The notes: generated by a model not told the origin, from the letters alone. A stretch of DNA of 61,229 nucleotides from DASYTH01 sp035712165 (GCF_035712165.1 NZ_DASTBH010000570.1:1-61229); one strand, 5' to 3'; shown: positions 26,782-35,391, numbered from the stretch's first letter. A program made the numbers and translations.

Positions 26782-28149
26782 ATGCCTGACTACAAAGTGT
26801 TTCCCCTCCCGGACACCGCGGAGGGGCTGGTCGACGCGGAGATCCTGACCTGGCACGTCAAGCCGGGCGACGAGGTCACCGTCAACCAGATCATCGTGGA
26901 GATCGAGACCGCCAAGGCGGCGGTCGAACTGCCCTGCCCGTGGGCGGGCGTGGTCACCGAGCTGCACGCGGCGGCCGGGGAGACGGTCGAGGTGGGATCG
27001 CCGATCCTGACCATCGACGTCGACCCGCACGGCGCCGCGGCCGCCCCGGCCGAGGAGCAGCAGAGCGACAACGGGCGGACCGCGACCCTGGTGGGCTACG
27101 GCCCGAAGACCGGGGTGGCCAAGCGCCGGGCGCGCAAGGACTCGCCGGTTCCGGCGGGTTCGGTGCAGAGCGCGTTCGCCCGGACCGCGGCCCCGCCGCC
27201 ACCGCCGGTGGTGGAGGAGGAGATCCCCGTGGTGCCGGACAGCCCGGCCGCGCTGCTGGACATGCCCGGCGGCTACGTCCCGCTGGCCAAGCCGCCGGTG
27301 CGCAAGCTGGCCAAGGATCTCGGCGTGGACCTGCGTTCGCTGACCGGGTCCGGGTCCAGCGGCGTGATCACCCGGGAGGACGTGGAGCGGGCGGCGAGCG
27401 GGACGGCGGCCGTTGCCGCGCCGGCCGCCGGGCCGGGGTACGACCCGGCCACCCGGGAGCGCCGGGTGCCGGTCAAGGGCGTGCGGCGGGCGACCGCGCA
27501 GGCCATGGTGGACAGTGCGTTCACCGCGCCGCATGTGACCGAGTTCCTCACCGTCGACGTCACGCCGATGATGGAGCTACGCGCCCGGCTGAAGGAACAC
27601 CCCGCGTTCCGGGGGGTGAAGCTCACCCCGCTGACCTTCGCCGCCAAGGCGGTCTGCCTTGCCGTGCAACGGACTCCGGACATCAACGCGGTCTGGGACG
27701 GCGCGGCGAACGAGATCGTCTACAAGGAGTACGTGCACCTCGGCATCGCCGCGGCCACCCCGCGTGGCCTGATCGTGCCGAAGGTGCGCGACGCCGACCG
27801 GATGTCGCTGCGCGAGCTGGCCGAGGCGCTCGAGGCGCTCACCGCCACCGCGCGGGACGGCAAGACGCAGCCGGCGGAGATGGTGAACGGCACGATCACG
27901 ATCACCAACGTGGGCGTGTTCGGAGTGGACACCGGCACCCCGATCATCAACCCGGGTGAGTCGGCGATCCTGGCGCTCGGCGCGATCCGGGACATGCCGT
28001 GGGTGGTGGACGGCCAGATCGTGCCGCGCAAGGTCTGCCAGCTCTCGCTGAGCTTCGACCACCGCGTGGTGGACGGCGAGCAGGGCTCGCGGTTCCTGGC
28101 CGACGTCGGCGCGCTGCTGGCCGACCCGGCCTTCGCGATCACCTACTGA
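26782..28149 (+). CDS. bkdC: 2-oxo acid dehydrogenase E2 component (dihydrolipoyl acyltransferase)
   Basis: The 455-residue E2 transfers the acyl group from lipoate to CoA. Domains in order: a single lipoyl domain (residues 1-80, lipoyl Lys at 45 in EIETAKAAVEL); a Pro/Ala-rich linker; an E3/E1-binding domain (about 168-205, VRKLAKDLGVDLRSLTGSG...ITREDV); and the catalytic acyltransferase domain with the active-site motif SFDHRVVDGEQG (His427, Asp431). An Ala/Pro hinge precedes the catalytic core. It follows E1 beta by 12 bp and is closed by a strong terminator. E3 (lipoamide dehydrogenase) must come from elsewhere in the genome. Confidence 0.92.
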   Translation: MPDYKVFPLPDTAEGLVDAEILTWHVKPGDEVTVNQIIVEIETAKAAVELPCPWAGVVTELHAAAGETVEVGSPILTIDVDPHGAAAAPAEEQQSDNGRTATLVGYGPKTGVAKRRARKDSPVPAGSVQSAFARTAAPPPPPVVEEEIPVVPDSPAALLDMPGGYVPLAKPPVRKLAKDLGVDLRSLTGSGSSGVITREDVERAASGTAAVAAPAAGPGYDPATRERRVPVKGVRRATAQAMVDSAFTAPHVTEFLTVDVTPMMELRARLKEHPAFRGVKLTPLTFAAKAVCLAVQRTPDINAVWDGAANEIVYKEYVHLGIAAATPRGLIVPKVRDADRMSLRELAEALEALTATARDGKTQPAEMVNGTITITNVGVFGVDTGTPIINPGESAILALGAIRDMPWVVDGQIVPRKVCQLSLSFDHRVVDGEQGSRFLADVGALLADPAFAITY

Positions 28150-28155
28150 TCAGCT

Positions 28156-28194
28156 CGAGTCCCCGGTTCCGGACCACCCGGAACCGGGGACTCG
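28156..28194 (+). terminator. Terminator after the E2 gene
   Basis: A perfect 17-bp stem (28156-28172 with 28178-28194, loop ACCAC) begins 6 bp after the E2 stop. No T-run follows, but the stem is very stable. Confidence 0.85.
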
Positions 28195-28222
28195 CGCGTT
28201 CGGCCCGGTCCCGTGCGGTACC

Positions 28223-28244
28223 TACTGGAAAGTAAGGATACGGT
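28223..28244 (+). promoter_or_regulatory. tetR promoter with TACT-N4-AGTA operator
   Basis: TACT-GGAA-AGTA (28223-28234) is of the same class as the sites at fadE5 and fabG4/fadA2. A -10 box TACGGT (28239-28244) lies six bases before the ATG at 28251. Operator next to -10 suggests autorepression. Confidence 0.6.
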
Positions 28245-28250
28245 TGGGGC

Positions 28251-28895
28251 ATGGACGTGGATGAGCGGCGGCGGCCCAAACGGCTGCCCCGCGAGGTTCG
28301 GGAGCGGCAGATCCTGGACGCCGCCGTCCTGGTCTTCTCCCGGCACGGCTACCACGACGCCTCGATGGACGAGGTGTCCGAGGTGGCCGGCGTCTCCAAG
28401 CCGATGATCTACGCCTACCTCGGGTCCAAGGAGGACCTGTTCGGGGCCTGCATCCGGCGCGAGGCGACGCTGCTGTTCGAGGCGGTCACCGCCGGGGTGC
28501 GCGACGCGCTCGCGCCGGACATGCAGCTCTGGCACGGGCTCGGCGCGTTCTTCCGGTTCGTCGGCGAGAACCGGGAGAGCTGGCGGGTGCTGCACCGGCA
28601 GGCCGCCTCACACGGCGGCCCGTTCAACGACGAGCTGCTGCAGATGCGCGCCCGGGCGATCACGCTGGTCACCGGCCTGCTGACCCGTTCGACCCCGCGC
28701 CCCGAGCGCGACGAGCAGGCGCGGCTGTCCACCGAGGCGCTGGCCGCCGCCCTGGTCGGCTCGGCCGAGTCGCTGGCCGACTGGTGGCTGGACCACCCCG
28801 ACGTCACCGACAAGATGCTCGCCTCCTGGCTGATGAACCTGGCCTGGATGGGCTTCGGCGACCTGGTCGACGGCAAGGTCTGGACCCCGAGTTAG
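28251..28895 (+). CDS. TetR-family regulator, candidate fatty-acid gene repressor
   Basis: The 214-residue protein has an N-terminal TetR HTH (LPREVRERQILDAAVLVFSRHGYHDASMDEVSEVAGVSKPMIYAYLGSKEDLFGACI is the region, residues 10-65) and an all-helical ligand domain. The LPR...GYHDASMDE-AGVSKP pattern recalls the FasR-like lipid regulators of mycobacteria. Its promoter carries a palindrome of the class found at fadE5 and at fabG4/fadA2, so it may control fatty-acid genes and itself; this is an inference. The mRNA looks leaderless. Its stop overlaps the convergent downstream gene by 4 bp. Confidence 0.88.
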   Translation: MDVDERRRPKRLPREVRERQILDAAVLVFSRHGYHDASMDEVSEVAGVSKPMIYAYLGSKEDLFGACIRREATLLFEAVTAGVRDALAPDMQLWHGLGAFFRFVGENRESWRVLHRQAASHGGPFNDELLQMRARAITLVTGLLTRSTPRPERDEQARLSTEALAAALVGSAESLADWWLDHPDVTDKMLASWLMNLAWMGFGDLVDGKVWTPS

Positions 28896-29311
28896 TCCCC
28901 GGAGTAGCCCCAGAACACCAGTTCGTGCGGCTGGCCGTCCTGGTAGAGCACGGTGTAGCGGCCCTGCCAGGAGTCGAAGTCGGCGCACGGTTCGTCGACC
29001 TGCTCGAAGTCGGCCCGGGTCGGGGTCTCGCTGCCGAGCAGGGCGTCCACCTCGACCGGGGACAGCTCCCGGATCTGGCCGGTCTCGTCCGCGGCGAACG
29101 CGTGGTTGACCCGGTGCATGTCCAGGATCGAGTGGGTGCCCTCCTCCCAGAACTCCTCCTGCTGCTTGGCCGCCACGAGCTCGGCCAGGGAGTCATACTT
29201 CTCACCCTGGTAGTAGTCGCCGTCGGCCAGCACCTGGCGCTGTAACTCCGCGAACGCCTTGCCGACGTCGGCCTGGTAGGGAACGAAGTACTCCCAGCCC
29301 GAAGCTCCCAC
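28892..29311 (-). CDS. Conserved hypothetical protein, acidic
   Basis: A 139-residue soluble, acidic protein beginning GASGWEYFVPYQADVGKAFAELQRQVLADGDYY-like sequence and ending in VLYQDGQPHELVFWGYSGD. An AGGAGGTAA ribosome-binding site supports the GTG start at 29311. I do not recognise an established domain; similar proteins occur in actinobacteria (memory only). It is convergent with tetR (4-bp overlap) and divergent from galT. Function unknown. Confidence 0.72.
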   Translation of the reverse strand: MGASGWEYFVPYQADVGKAFAELQRQVLADGDYYQGEKYDSLAELVAAKQQEEFWEEGTHSILDMHRVNHAFAADETGQIRELSPVEVDALLGSETPTRADFEQVDEPCADFDSWQGRYTVLYQDGQPHELVFWGYSGD

Positions 29312-29358
29312 CGATTACCTCCTGAACATGCGGGTCGGCGCATCATAGGGTCGGAAAC

Positions 29359-30372
29359 GTGAAACGTACACAGGTCCGGCTCGCCGACGGCCGTACGCTG
29401 ATCTACTTCGACCGGGACGAGGGCGCCGACCGCACCGCGCCGGACACCCGGACGTTGCCGGCGCTCGGGCCGGGCGGGGAGCTGCGGCACGACGCGCTGC
29501 TCGACGAGTGGGTGTCGGTGGCCAGCCACCGGCAGGACCGCACCTTCCTGCCCCCGGCCGACGAGTGCCCGCTGTGCCCGTCCCGCCCCGGACGGCCCAC
29601 CGAGATCCCGGCCGCCGGCTACGAGGTGGCCGTGTTCGAGAACCGGTTCGCCACCTTCCGGGAGCCGCACGGGCGGTGCGAGGTGGTCTGTTTCACCTCC
29701 GACCACACCGCCTCGTTCGCCGAGCTGCCCGCCGGGCAGGTCGGCACCGTGTTGGCGGCGTGGGCCGACCGCACGGCCGAGCTGTCCGCGTTGCCGAACG
29801 TCGAGCAGGTGTTCTGCTTCGAGAACTTCGGCGAGGAGATCGGGGTGACCCTGCATCACCCGCACGGCCAGATCTACGCCTACCCGTATGTCACCCCGCG
29901 CACCGCGCGGATGCTGGACGCGGTGCGCCGGCATACCGGCGACCTGTTCGCCGAGGTGCTGGCCGCCGAGCGTTCGGCCGGGGTGCGGGTGGTGGCGGCC
30001 AACGAGCTGTGGACGGCGTTCGTGCCGCACTCCGCCCGGTGGCCGTTCGAGGTGCACCTCTACCCGCATCGCAAGGTGGCCGACCTGACCGGGCTGGACG
30101 AGGCCGAGCGGGACGCCTTCGCCGAGGTCTACCTGGACGTCCTCGGCCGGTTCCGGCGGGTGTTCGACCGGCCGCTGCCCTACATCTCGGCGTGGTACCA
30201 GGCCCCGGTCCGGGCCGGTCGCGAGCTGGTCCACCTGCATCTGCGGCTGTTCAGCATCCGCCGCGCCCCGGACAAGCTGAAGTACCTGGCCGGCTCGGAG
30301 TCGGCGATGGGGGCGTTCATCAACGACATCCCCCCGGAGCGGGCGGCCGAGCTGCTCAGGGCCGCCGGGTGA
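29359..30372 (+). CDS. galT: Galactose-1-phosphate uridylyltransferase
   Basis: The 337-residue GalT exchanges UMP between UDP-glucose and galactose-1-phosphate in the Leloir pathway. It has the zinc-binding pair CPLC (Cys70, Cys73) and the active-site HPHGQ at 167-171, where the second His is uridylylated. A second His-rich motif, LVHLHLRLFS, is near the C terminus. GTG start at 29359 with a TAGGGT -10 box seven bases upstream (29346-29351), so the mRNA is probably leaderless. No galK or galE is adjacent. Its 3' end overlaps the convergent htdX-like gene by 17 bp. Confidence 0.93.
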   Translation: MKRTQVRLADGRTLIYFDRDEGADRTAPDTRTLPALGPGGELRHDALLDEWVSVASHRQDRTFLPPADECPLCPSRPGRPTEIPAAGYEVAVFENRFATFREPHGRCEVVCFTSDHTASFAELPAGQVGTVLAAWADRTAELSALPNVEQVFCFENFGEEIGVTLHHPHGQIYAYPYVTPRTARMLDAVRRHTGDLFAEVLAAERSAGVRVVAANELWTAFVPHSARWPFEVHLYPHRKVADLTGLDEAERDAFAEVYLDVLGRFRRVFDRPLPYISAWYQAPVRAGRELVHLHLRLFSIRRAPDKLKYLAGSESAMGAFINDIPPERAAELLRAAG

Positions 30373-31201
30373 GCGTGCCGGTCAGGTGCGGCTCGCCGGT
30401 GCGAGCGCCGAACAGCTGGAAGCCGGCCCCCTCGTCGGTCCACTCCACCGCGAAGCCGACCGTGGCCGGCAGCAGCACCGGCCGCTGGAACCGGACGTCC
30501 ACCGTGCAGGCGTCCGGCAGCCGGCCCTCGAACGCGGCCAGGCAGCGGGCCTTGGTCCACATGCCGTGCGCGATCGCCCGGCGAAAGCCGAACGGCCGGG
30601 CGGTCAGCGGGTAGAGGTGGATCGGGTTGCGGTCGCCGGACACCTCGGCGTAGCGGCGGCCGGTGTCACCGGGCACCCGCCAGGTGGCGGTCGCGGGGGG
30701 CGCGGCGCCGGGAGCGGCCGGCTCCCGCTCGCCGGACCCGCCGCCGCGGCGCAGGTAGGTGCTCACTCCCGTGCAGACCACCTCGCCGCCGGCCGACACC
30801 TCGGTGACCACGTCGAACTGCCGGCCCTTGGCATGCGGCCGGAGGTGCTCCGCGCGCACCCGGATGCCGAACCGCTCGCCGCGCGGCAGCGGCCGGGTGC
30901 GGGTGATCCGGTTGGCCAGGTGCACCGAGCCGACCAGCGGGAACGGGAAACCCGGGTCGGTCATCAGCTTGATCTGCAGCGGGAAGCCGAGGATGTGCGG
31001 GTAGGTGAGCGGCAGCTCGTCGGACAGCCGGAACCCGCAGACCCGGTCGTAGGCGGCCAGGTGAGCGGCGTCGACGGTGACCCCGGTCAGCTCGTAGCCG
31101 GTGTCGGGCAGCGCACCGCCGCGCCGGGCGAACCCGGTGAGCACGGCCTTTCCGTACAGCGCCAGCAGGTTGGGCGCCGAGTCCAGTGTGGTCACCGTCA
31201 C
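30356..31201 (-). CDS. htdX: MaoC-like (R)-3-hydroxyacyl dehydratase, HtdX type
   Basis: 281 residues from the GTG at 31201, which has an AAAGGA ribosome-binding site; this matches the roughly 280 residues of mycobacterial HtdX. The C-terminal hot-dog domain carries the hydratase motif RYAEVSGDRNPIHLYPLTAR and GMWTKA. The N-terminal half is a degenerate second hot-dog domain. It dehydrates (R)-3-hydroxyacyl thioesters in fatty-acid metabolism. It follows fabG4 on the same strand by 73 bp. An upstream ATG at 31285 would overlap fabG4 and add an Arg-rich stretch, so I rejected it. Confidence 0.88.
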   Translation of the reverse strand: MTVTTLDSAPNLLALYGKAVLTGFARRGGALPDTGYELTGVTVDAAHLAAYDRVCGFRLSDELPLTYPHILGFPLQIKLMTDPGFPFPLVGSVHLANRITRTRPLPRGERFGIRVRAEHLRPHAKGRQFDVVTEVSAGGEVVCTGVSTYLRRGGGSGEREPAAPGAAPPATATWRVPGDTGRRYAEVSGDRNPIHLYPLTARPFGFRRAIAHGMWTKARCLAAFEGRLPDACTVDVRFQRPVLLPATVGFAVEWTDEGAGFQLFGARTGEPHLTGTLTRRP

Positions 31202-31274
31202 GCTGTCCTTTCTCGTGACCAACCGTGGGCCCGGCCGCCGGCGCGGACGCGCGTTGCGAGGACCCCGGCGGCGC

Positions 31275-32609
31275 TCACGCGCCAAGCAGGCTCTGCCCGC
31301 ACACCCGCACCACGTTGCCGTTGACCGCGCCGGAGGCCGGGTTGGCGAACCAGGCGACGGTCTCGGCCACGTCCACCGGCAGCCCGCCCTGGGACAGGCT
31401 GTTCATCCGGCGACCGACCTCGCGGATCACCAGCGGCACGGCGGCGGTCATCCGGGTCTCGATGAACCCGGGGGCGACCGCGTTGATGGTGGCGTCCCGG
31501 GCGGCCAGCACGGGGGCGTAGGCGTCGACCATGCCGATCACCCCGGCCTTGGTGGTGGCGTAGTTGGTCTGCCCGGTGTTGCCGGCGATCCCGGCGATCG
31601 AGGACACCCCGACGATCCGGCCGCCGGGGCGCAGCAGGCCGGCCTCGAGCAGCGCGTCGTTGATCACCGGCTGGCAGCTCAGGTTCACCGCGAGCACGGC
31701 GTCCCAGTCCGCGTCCGGCATGTTGGCCAGCCGCCGGTCCCGGGTGATGCCGGCGTTGTGCACCACGACGTCCACCCCGTCGAGCCGCTCGCGCAGGTAC
31801 CCGGCCAACCGCTCGGCCGCGTCCGGCGCGGTGATGTCCAGTTGCAGCGCGGCGCCGCCGACCTGGTTGGCCACCGCGGACAGCTCCGCGCCCTGGTCCG
31901 GGACGTCCAGCGCCACCACGTGCGCGCCGTCCCGGGCCAGCACCTCGGCGATCGCCGCGCCGATGCCCCGCGAGGCGCCGGTGACCAGCGCGACCCGGCC
32001 GGCCAGCGGGCGGTCCCAGTCCTGCGGCTCGGCCGGGCGGCCGGCGCCGTGCGTGCCGATCCGGATCACCTGGCCGGACACGTAGGCCGAGCGGGCCGAC
32101 AGCAGGAAGCGCAGGGTCGACTCGATCGCCGTCTCGGCGCCGGGCGCGACCTGCACGAGCTGCGCGGTCGCCCCCCGGCGCAGCTCCTTGCCGACCGAGC
32201 GGGTGAAGCCCTCCAGCGCGCGCTGGGCGATGGCCGCGCCGGGCGAACCGGCCGCCTCGGGCGGGGTGCCGAGCACCAGCACCCGCCCGCAGCCGGCCAG
32301 CGAGCGCAGCTCCGGCTTGAAGAACGTGTGCAGTTCGCGCAGGCCGGCGGGGTCGGTGATGCCGGTGGCGTCGAACACCAGCGCGCCGGGGGCGGGTTCG
32401 GTGCCGAGGTCCACCCCGGCCGACTTGAGCGCGGCACTGACCGCGTCGAGCAGCCGCCCGCCGGGTGCGGCGCCGAGCCGGGCCGGTCCGGGCAGTGGGG
32501 GCTCACCCGGGCGGTGCCGGCGGAGCGGGGTCGGGTCGGGCAGCCCCAGCCGGCGCACGATCGTGCGGCCCACGCTGGTGGTGGTGAACTGCTGGTACCG
32601 GTCCGTCAT
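31275..32609 (-). CDS. fabG4: High-molecular-weight 3-oxoacyl reductase FabG4
   Basis: The 444-residue protein is the long FabG type of mycobacteria. Residues 1-195 form a flavodoxin-like, non-catalytic N-terminal domain; the short-chain dehydrogenase domain follows. It shows the cofactor motif TGASRGIG (210-217), NAG, Ser335/336 and the catalytic YATTK (Tyr349, Lys353). It reduces 3-oxoacyl-CoA with NADH. The htdX-fabG4 pair divergent from fadA2 reproduces the M. tuberculosis Rv0241c-Rv0243 layout. The divergent promoter holds two palindromic operators. Confidence 0.93.
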   Translation of the reverse strand: MTDRYQQFTTTSVGRTIVRRLGLPDPTPLRRHRPGEPPLPGPARLGAAPGGRLLDAVSAALKSAGVDLGTEPAPGALVFDATGITDPAGLRELHTFFKPELRSLAGCGRVLVLGTPPEAAGSPGAAIAQRALEGFTRSVGKELRRGATAQLVQVAPGAETAIESTLRFLLSARSAYVSGQVIRIGTHGAGRPAEPQDWDRPLAGRVALVTGASRGIGAAIAEVLARDGAHVVALDVPDQGAELSAVANQVGGAALQLDITAPDAAERLAGYLRERLDGVDVVVHNAGITRDRRLANMPDADWDAVLAVNLSCQPVINDALLEAGLLRPGGRIVGVSSIAGIAGNTGQTNYATTKAGVIGMVDAYAPVLAARDATINAVAPGFIETRMTAAVPLVIREVGRRMNSLSQGGLPVDVAETVAWFANPASGAVNGNVVRVCGQSLLGA

Positions 32610-32625
32610 GTGTGTGCACGCTCCC

Positions 32626-32653
32626 TACTCACGAGTAAGACTACTCATGAGTA
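32626..32653. promoter_or_regulatory. Twin palindromic operators between fabG4 and fadA2
   Basis: TACTCACGAGTA (32626-32637) and TACTCATGAGTA (32642-32653, perfect palindrome) are 16 bp apart, start to start. They match the TACT-GACG-AGTA site at fadE5. They sit where they could control both divergent genes. A possible fadA2 -10, TAGGAT, lies at 32657-32662. Confidence 0.75.
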
Positions 32654-32692
32654 AAGTAGGATTGCCAACAAGCCACACTTGGAGGAACGACC

Positions 32693-33973
32693 ATGCCCCC
32701 CGCCCAGGTACGGAAGGTAGCCATCCTCGGGGGCAACCGGATCCCGTTCGCCCGGTCCAACGGCCCCTACGCCGCCGCGTCCAACCAGGACATGTTCACC
32801 GCCGCCCTGGACGGGCTGGTCAGCCGGTTCGGGCTACGGGGTGAGCGGCTCGGCGAGGTGGCCGCGGGCGCGGTGCTCAAGCACAGCCGGGACTTCAACC
32901 TGGCCCGGGAGTGCGTGCTGGGCAGCAGGCTGTCCCCCGAGACCCCCGCCTACGACATCCAGCAGGCCTGCGGCACCGGGCTGCAGGCGATCCTGCAGTC
33001 CGCGAACAAGATCGCCCTCGGCCAGCTCGACTCGGCCGTGGCCGGCGGGGTGGACACCACCAGCGACGCGCCGCTCGGGATCAACGAGGACCTCCGCCGG
33101 ATCATGGTCGGGCTGAACGCCGCACGCGGCGTCGGTGCCCGGCTCCGGCTGCTGACCAGGCTGCGGCCCGGTCAGATCGTGCCGGACATCCCGCGCAACG
33201 CCGAACCGCGCACCGGGCTGTCCATGGGTGAGCACGCGGCGATCACCGCCCGGGAGTGGGGGATCAGCCGGGCGGCGCAGGACGAGCTGGCCGCCGCCAG
33301 CCACCGCAAGCTCGCCGCCGCCTACGCCGCCGGGTTCTTCGACGACCTGGTCACGCCCTACCTCGGGCTGACCCGCGACCAGAACCTGCGCCCGGAGTCG
33401 TCCGCGGACAAGCTCGGCACGCTCAAGCCGGTGTTCGGCGGCCCGGACGCGACCATGACCGCCGGCAACTCCACTCCGCTGTCCGACGGCGCGTCCGCGG
33501 TCCTGCTGTCCAGCGAGGAGTGGGCGAAGGAGCGCCGGCTGCCGGTGCTGGCCTATCTGACGTTCACCGAGACCGCGGCGGTGGACTACGTGCACGGCCA
33601 GGAGGGGCTGCTGATGGCGCCCGCCTACGCGGTGCCGAGGATGCTCGCCCGGGCCGGGCTGTCCCTGCAGGACTTCGACTTCTACGAGATCCACGAGGCG
33701 TTCGCCTCCCAGGTGCTGGCCACCCTGGCCGCCTGGGAGGACGTCGACTTCGCCAAGGACCGGCTCGGTCTGGACGAGCCGCTCGGTGCGATCGACCGGG
33801 CCAAGCTCAACGTCAACGGCTCGTCGCTGGCCGCCGGGCACCCGTTCGCCGCGACCGGCGGCCGCATCGTGGCCACCCTGGCCAAGCTGCTCGACCGCAA
33901 GGGCTCCGGCCGGGGTCTGATCTCGATCTGCGCGGCCGGCGGGCAGGGCGTCGTCGCGATCTTGGAGAAGTAG
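32693..33973 (+). CDS. fadA2: Acetyl-CoA acyltransferase (thiolase) FadA2
   Basis: A 426-residue thiolase with an ideal GGAGGAA ribosome-binding site. The nucleophilic Cys is in QACGTGLQ (Cys93). The other active-site motifs are EIHEAFASQVL, NVNGSSLAAGHPFAATGGR (His) and CAAGGQG (Cys). It cleaves 3-oxoacyl-CoA to acetyl-CoA in beta-oxidation. Together with fabG4, htdX and the distant fadE5 it forms a complete set of dehydrogenation, hydration, reduction and thiolysis functions, although FabG4/HtdX work on (R)-hydroxy intermediates. Divergent from fabG4 with shared operators. Confidence 0.93.
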   Translation: MPPAQVRKVAILGGNRIPFARSNGPYAAASNQDMFTAALDGLVSRFGLRGERLGEVAAGAVLKHSRDFNLARECVLGSRLSPETPAYDIQQACGTGLQAILQSANKIALGQLDSAVAGGVDTTSDAPLGINEDLRRIMVGLNAARGVGARLRLLTRLRPGQIVPDIPRNAEPRTGLSMGEHAAITAREWGISRAAQDELAAASHRKLAAAYAAGFFDDLVTPYLGLTRDQNLRPESSADKLGTLKPVFGGPDATMTAGNSTPLSDGASAVLLSSEEWAKERRLPVLAYLTFTETAAVDYVHGQEGLLMAPAYAVPRMLARAGLSLQDFDFYEIHEAFASQVLATLAAWEDVDFAKDRLGLDEPLGAIDRAKLNVNGSSLAAGHPFAATGGRIVATLAKLLDRKGSGRGLISICAAGGQGVVAILEK

Positions 33974-34019
33974 GTCCCGACACGCCAGTAGCCGTTTCTG
34001 CGCCAATATCGGCTTCGTC

Positions 34020-34043
34020 CTAGAAACCTGGATACGGTGCGAT
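34020..34043 (+). promoter_or_regulatory. 24-bp promoter repeat, copy 1 (AAA ATPase)
   Basis: This segment matches 35267-35290 at 18 of 24 positions, sharing CTAGAAA, CT, ATAC and GCGAT. It contains a -10 box TACGGT (34033-34038) six bases before the GTG of the ATPase gene. The shared promoter suggests joint control with the small protein gene. Confidence 0.5.
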
Positions 34044-34044
34044 C

Positions 34045-35238
34045 GTGGACCCGGTGCGCAACCCGTTCGCTCCCGGCGCCGGCCAGCGGCCGCCCGAGCT
34101 GGCCGGGCGGGACAGGGAGCTGGACGCCTTCGACGTGGTGTTGGAGCGGGTGGCCCGGGGTCGCCCGGAACGTAGCCTGGTGCTGACCGGGCTGCGTGGC
34201 GTCGGCAAGACCGTGCTGCTCGGCGAGCTGCGCTCGATGGCGGTCCGGCACGGCTGGGGCGCCGGCAAGATCGAGGCCCGGCCCGAGGCGGACCTGCGCC
34301 GGCCACTGTCCGCCGCGCTGCACCGGGCGATCCGCGACCTGGCGGTGCAGCACCGCGCGCCGGAGCGGGTCGAGTCGGTGCTCGGGGTGCTCAAGGCGTT
34401 CGCCCTGCGGGCCACCCCGTCCGGGGCGAAGCTCCGCGAGCGGTGGCAGCCGGGCATCGACGTGCCGGCGGCGCAGGGCCGGGCCGACTCCGGCGACATC
34501 GAGATCGACCTGGTCGAGCTGCTCACCGACGTGGCCGAGCTGGCCCAGGACGTGGGCACCGGGGTGGCGGTGCTGATCGACGAGATGCAGGACATCGGGC
34601 CGGAGGACATCTCCGCGCTGTGCGCGGCCTGCCACGAGCTGTCCCAGTCCGGCGCGCCGCTGGTCGTGGTCGGGGCCGGCCTGCCGCACCTGCCGGCGGT
34701 GCTGTCGGCCAGCAAGTCCTACTCCGAGCGGCTGTTCCGGTACGTGCGGATCGACCGGCTGGACCGGGAGGACGCCGACCTGGCGGTGCTCGCCCCGGTG
34801 GCCCGGGAGGGCGCCGGGATCACCCCGGCCGCGCTGACCGCACTGTTCGAGGTGTCCGGCGGCTATCCCTACTTCATCCAGGCCTACGGCAAGGCCGCCT
34901 GGGACGCCGCGGCGGCCGACCCGATCACCGAGGAGGACGTGGCGGTGGCCGCGCCGGAGGCGGAGACCGAGCTGGCGGTGGGCTTCTTCGGCTCCCGCTA
35001 CGAGCGGGCCACACCGTCCGAGCGGGAGTACCTGCGGGCCATGGCTGAGATGACCGAGGGCAAGGACGAGAGCGCGGGCACCTCGGACATCGCGGTGTAC
35101 CTGGGCCGCAAGCCCTCGTCGCTGTCGCCCGCGCGGGACAGTCTGATCAAGAAGGGCCTGATCTACTCGGCGGAACGCGGCCGGATCGCCTTCACTGTGC
35201 CGCACTTCGGCCGATACCTCCTGGGGATGGACGAGTAG
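34045..35238 (+). CDS. AAA ATPase with C-terminal winged helix (Orc1/Cdc6-like architecture)
   Basis: A 397-residue cytosolic P-loop protein. Walker A is LTGLRGVGKT (residues 47-56), Walker B VAVLIDEMQD (174-183), followed by the sensor-like VVVGAGLPHLP and a lid domain. The C-terminal 90 residues (SRYERATPSEREYLRAMAEM...GRKPSSLSPARDSLIKKGLI) look like a winged helix. This layout occurs in archaeal-type Cdc6 and in many bacterial STAND-like or transposon-linked ATPases. The partner is unknown. The gene is probably leaderless. It is followed by a 44-residue protein gene under a similar promoter. Confidence 0.78.
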   Translation: MDPVRNPFAPGAGQRPPELAGRDRELDAFDVVLERVARGRPERSLVLTGLRGVGKTVLLGELRSMAVRHGWGAGKIEARPEADLRRPLSAALHRAIRDLAVQHRAPERVESVLGVLKAFALRATPSGAKLRERWQPGIDVPAAQGRADSGDIEIDLVELLTDVAELAQDVGTGVAVLIDEMQDIGPEDISALCAACHELSQSGAPLVVVGAGLPHLPAVLSASKSYSERLFRYVRIDRLDREDADLAVLAPVAREGAGITPAALTALFEVSGGYPYFIQAYGKAAWDAAAADPITEEDVAVAAPEAETELAVGFFGSRYERATPSEREYLRAMAEMTEGKDESAGTSDIAVYLGRKPSSLSPARDSLIKKGLIYSAERGRIAFTVPHFGRYLLGMDE

Positions 35239-35266
35239 CGCTTTCTCGGTCTCTCTAGCTCTGTCA

Positions 35267-35307
35267 CTAGAAAGCTCCATACAACGCGATGGCCGATGAT
35301 TCATCGG
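35267..35307 (+). promoter_or_regulatory. 24-bp promoter repeat, copy 2, with an odd palindrome
   Basis: 35267-35290 repeats the segment at 34020-34043. Just after it CCGATGA-T-TCATCGG (35293-35307) is a near-perfect palindrome close to the expected transcript start. A roughly 85-base leader then precedes the small gene. Confidence 0.45.
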
Positions 35308-35391
35308 GCTGTGCCGGATCTCACCGGACAATCGTTGGCGATGACACCGTTGCACGGAGCATCATGGGGAGTAGAGAAAGGAGGTAGTCCG

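Noticed and set aside
24545..28149. Assigning the E1/E2 operon firmly to pyruvate dehydrogenase
   Set aside because: The heterodimeric E1 with single-lipoyl E2 fits the branched-chain operon of mycobacteria better, but sequence alone cannot settle the substrate.
28251..28895. Calling the TetR protein FasR by name
   Set aside because: Similarity is limited to the HTH region and its neighbours are not fas genes.
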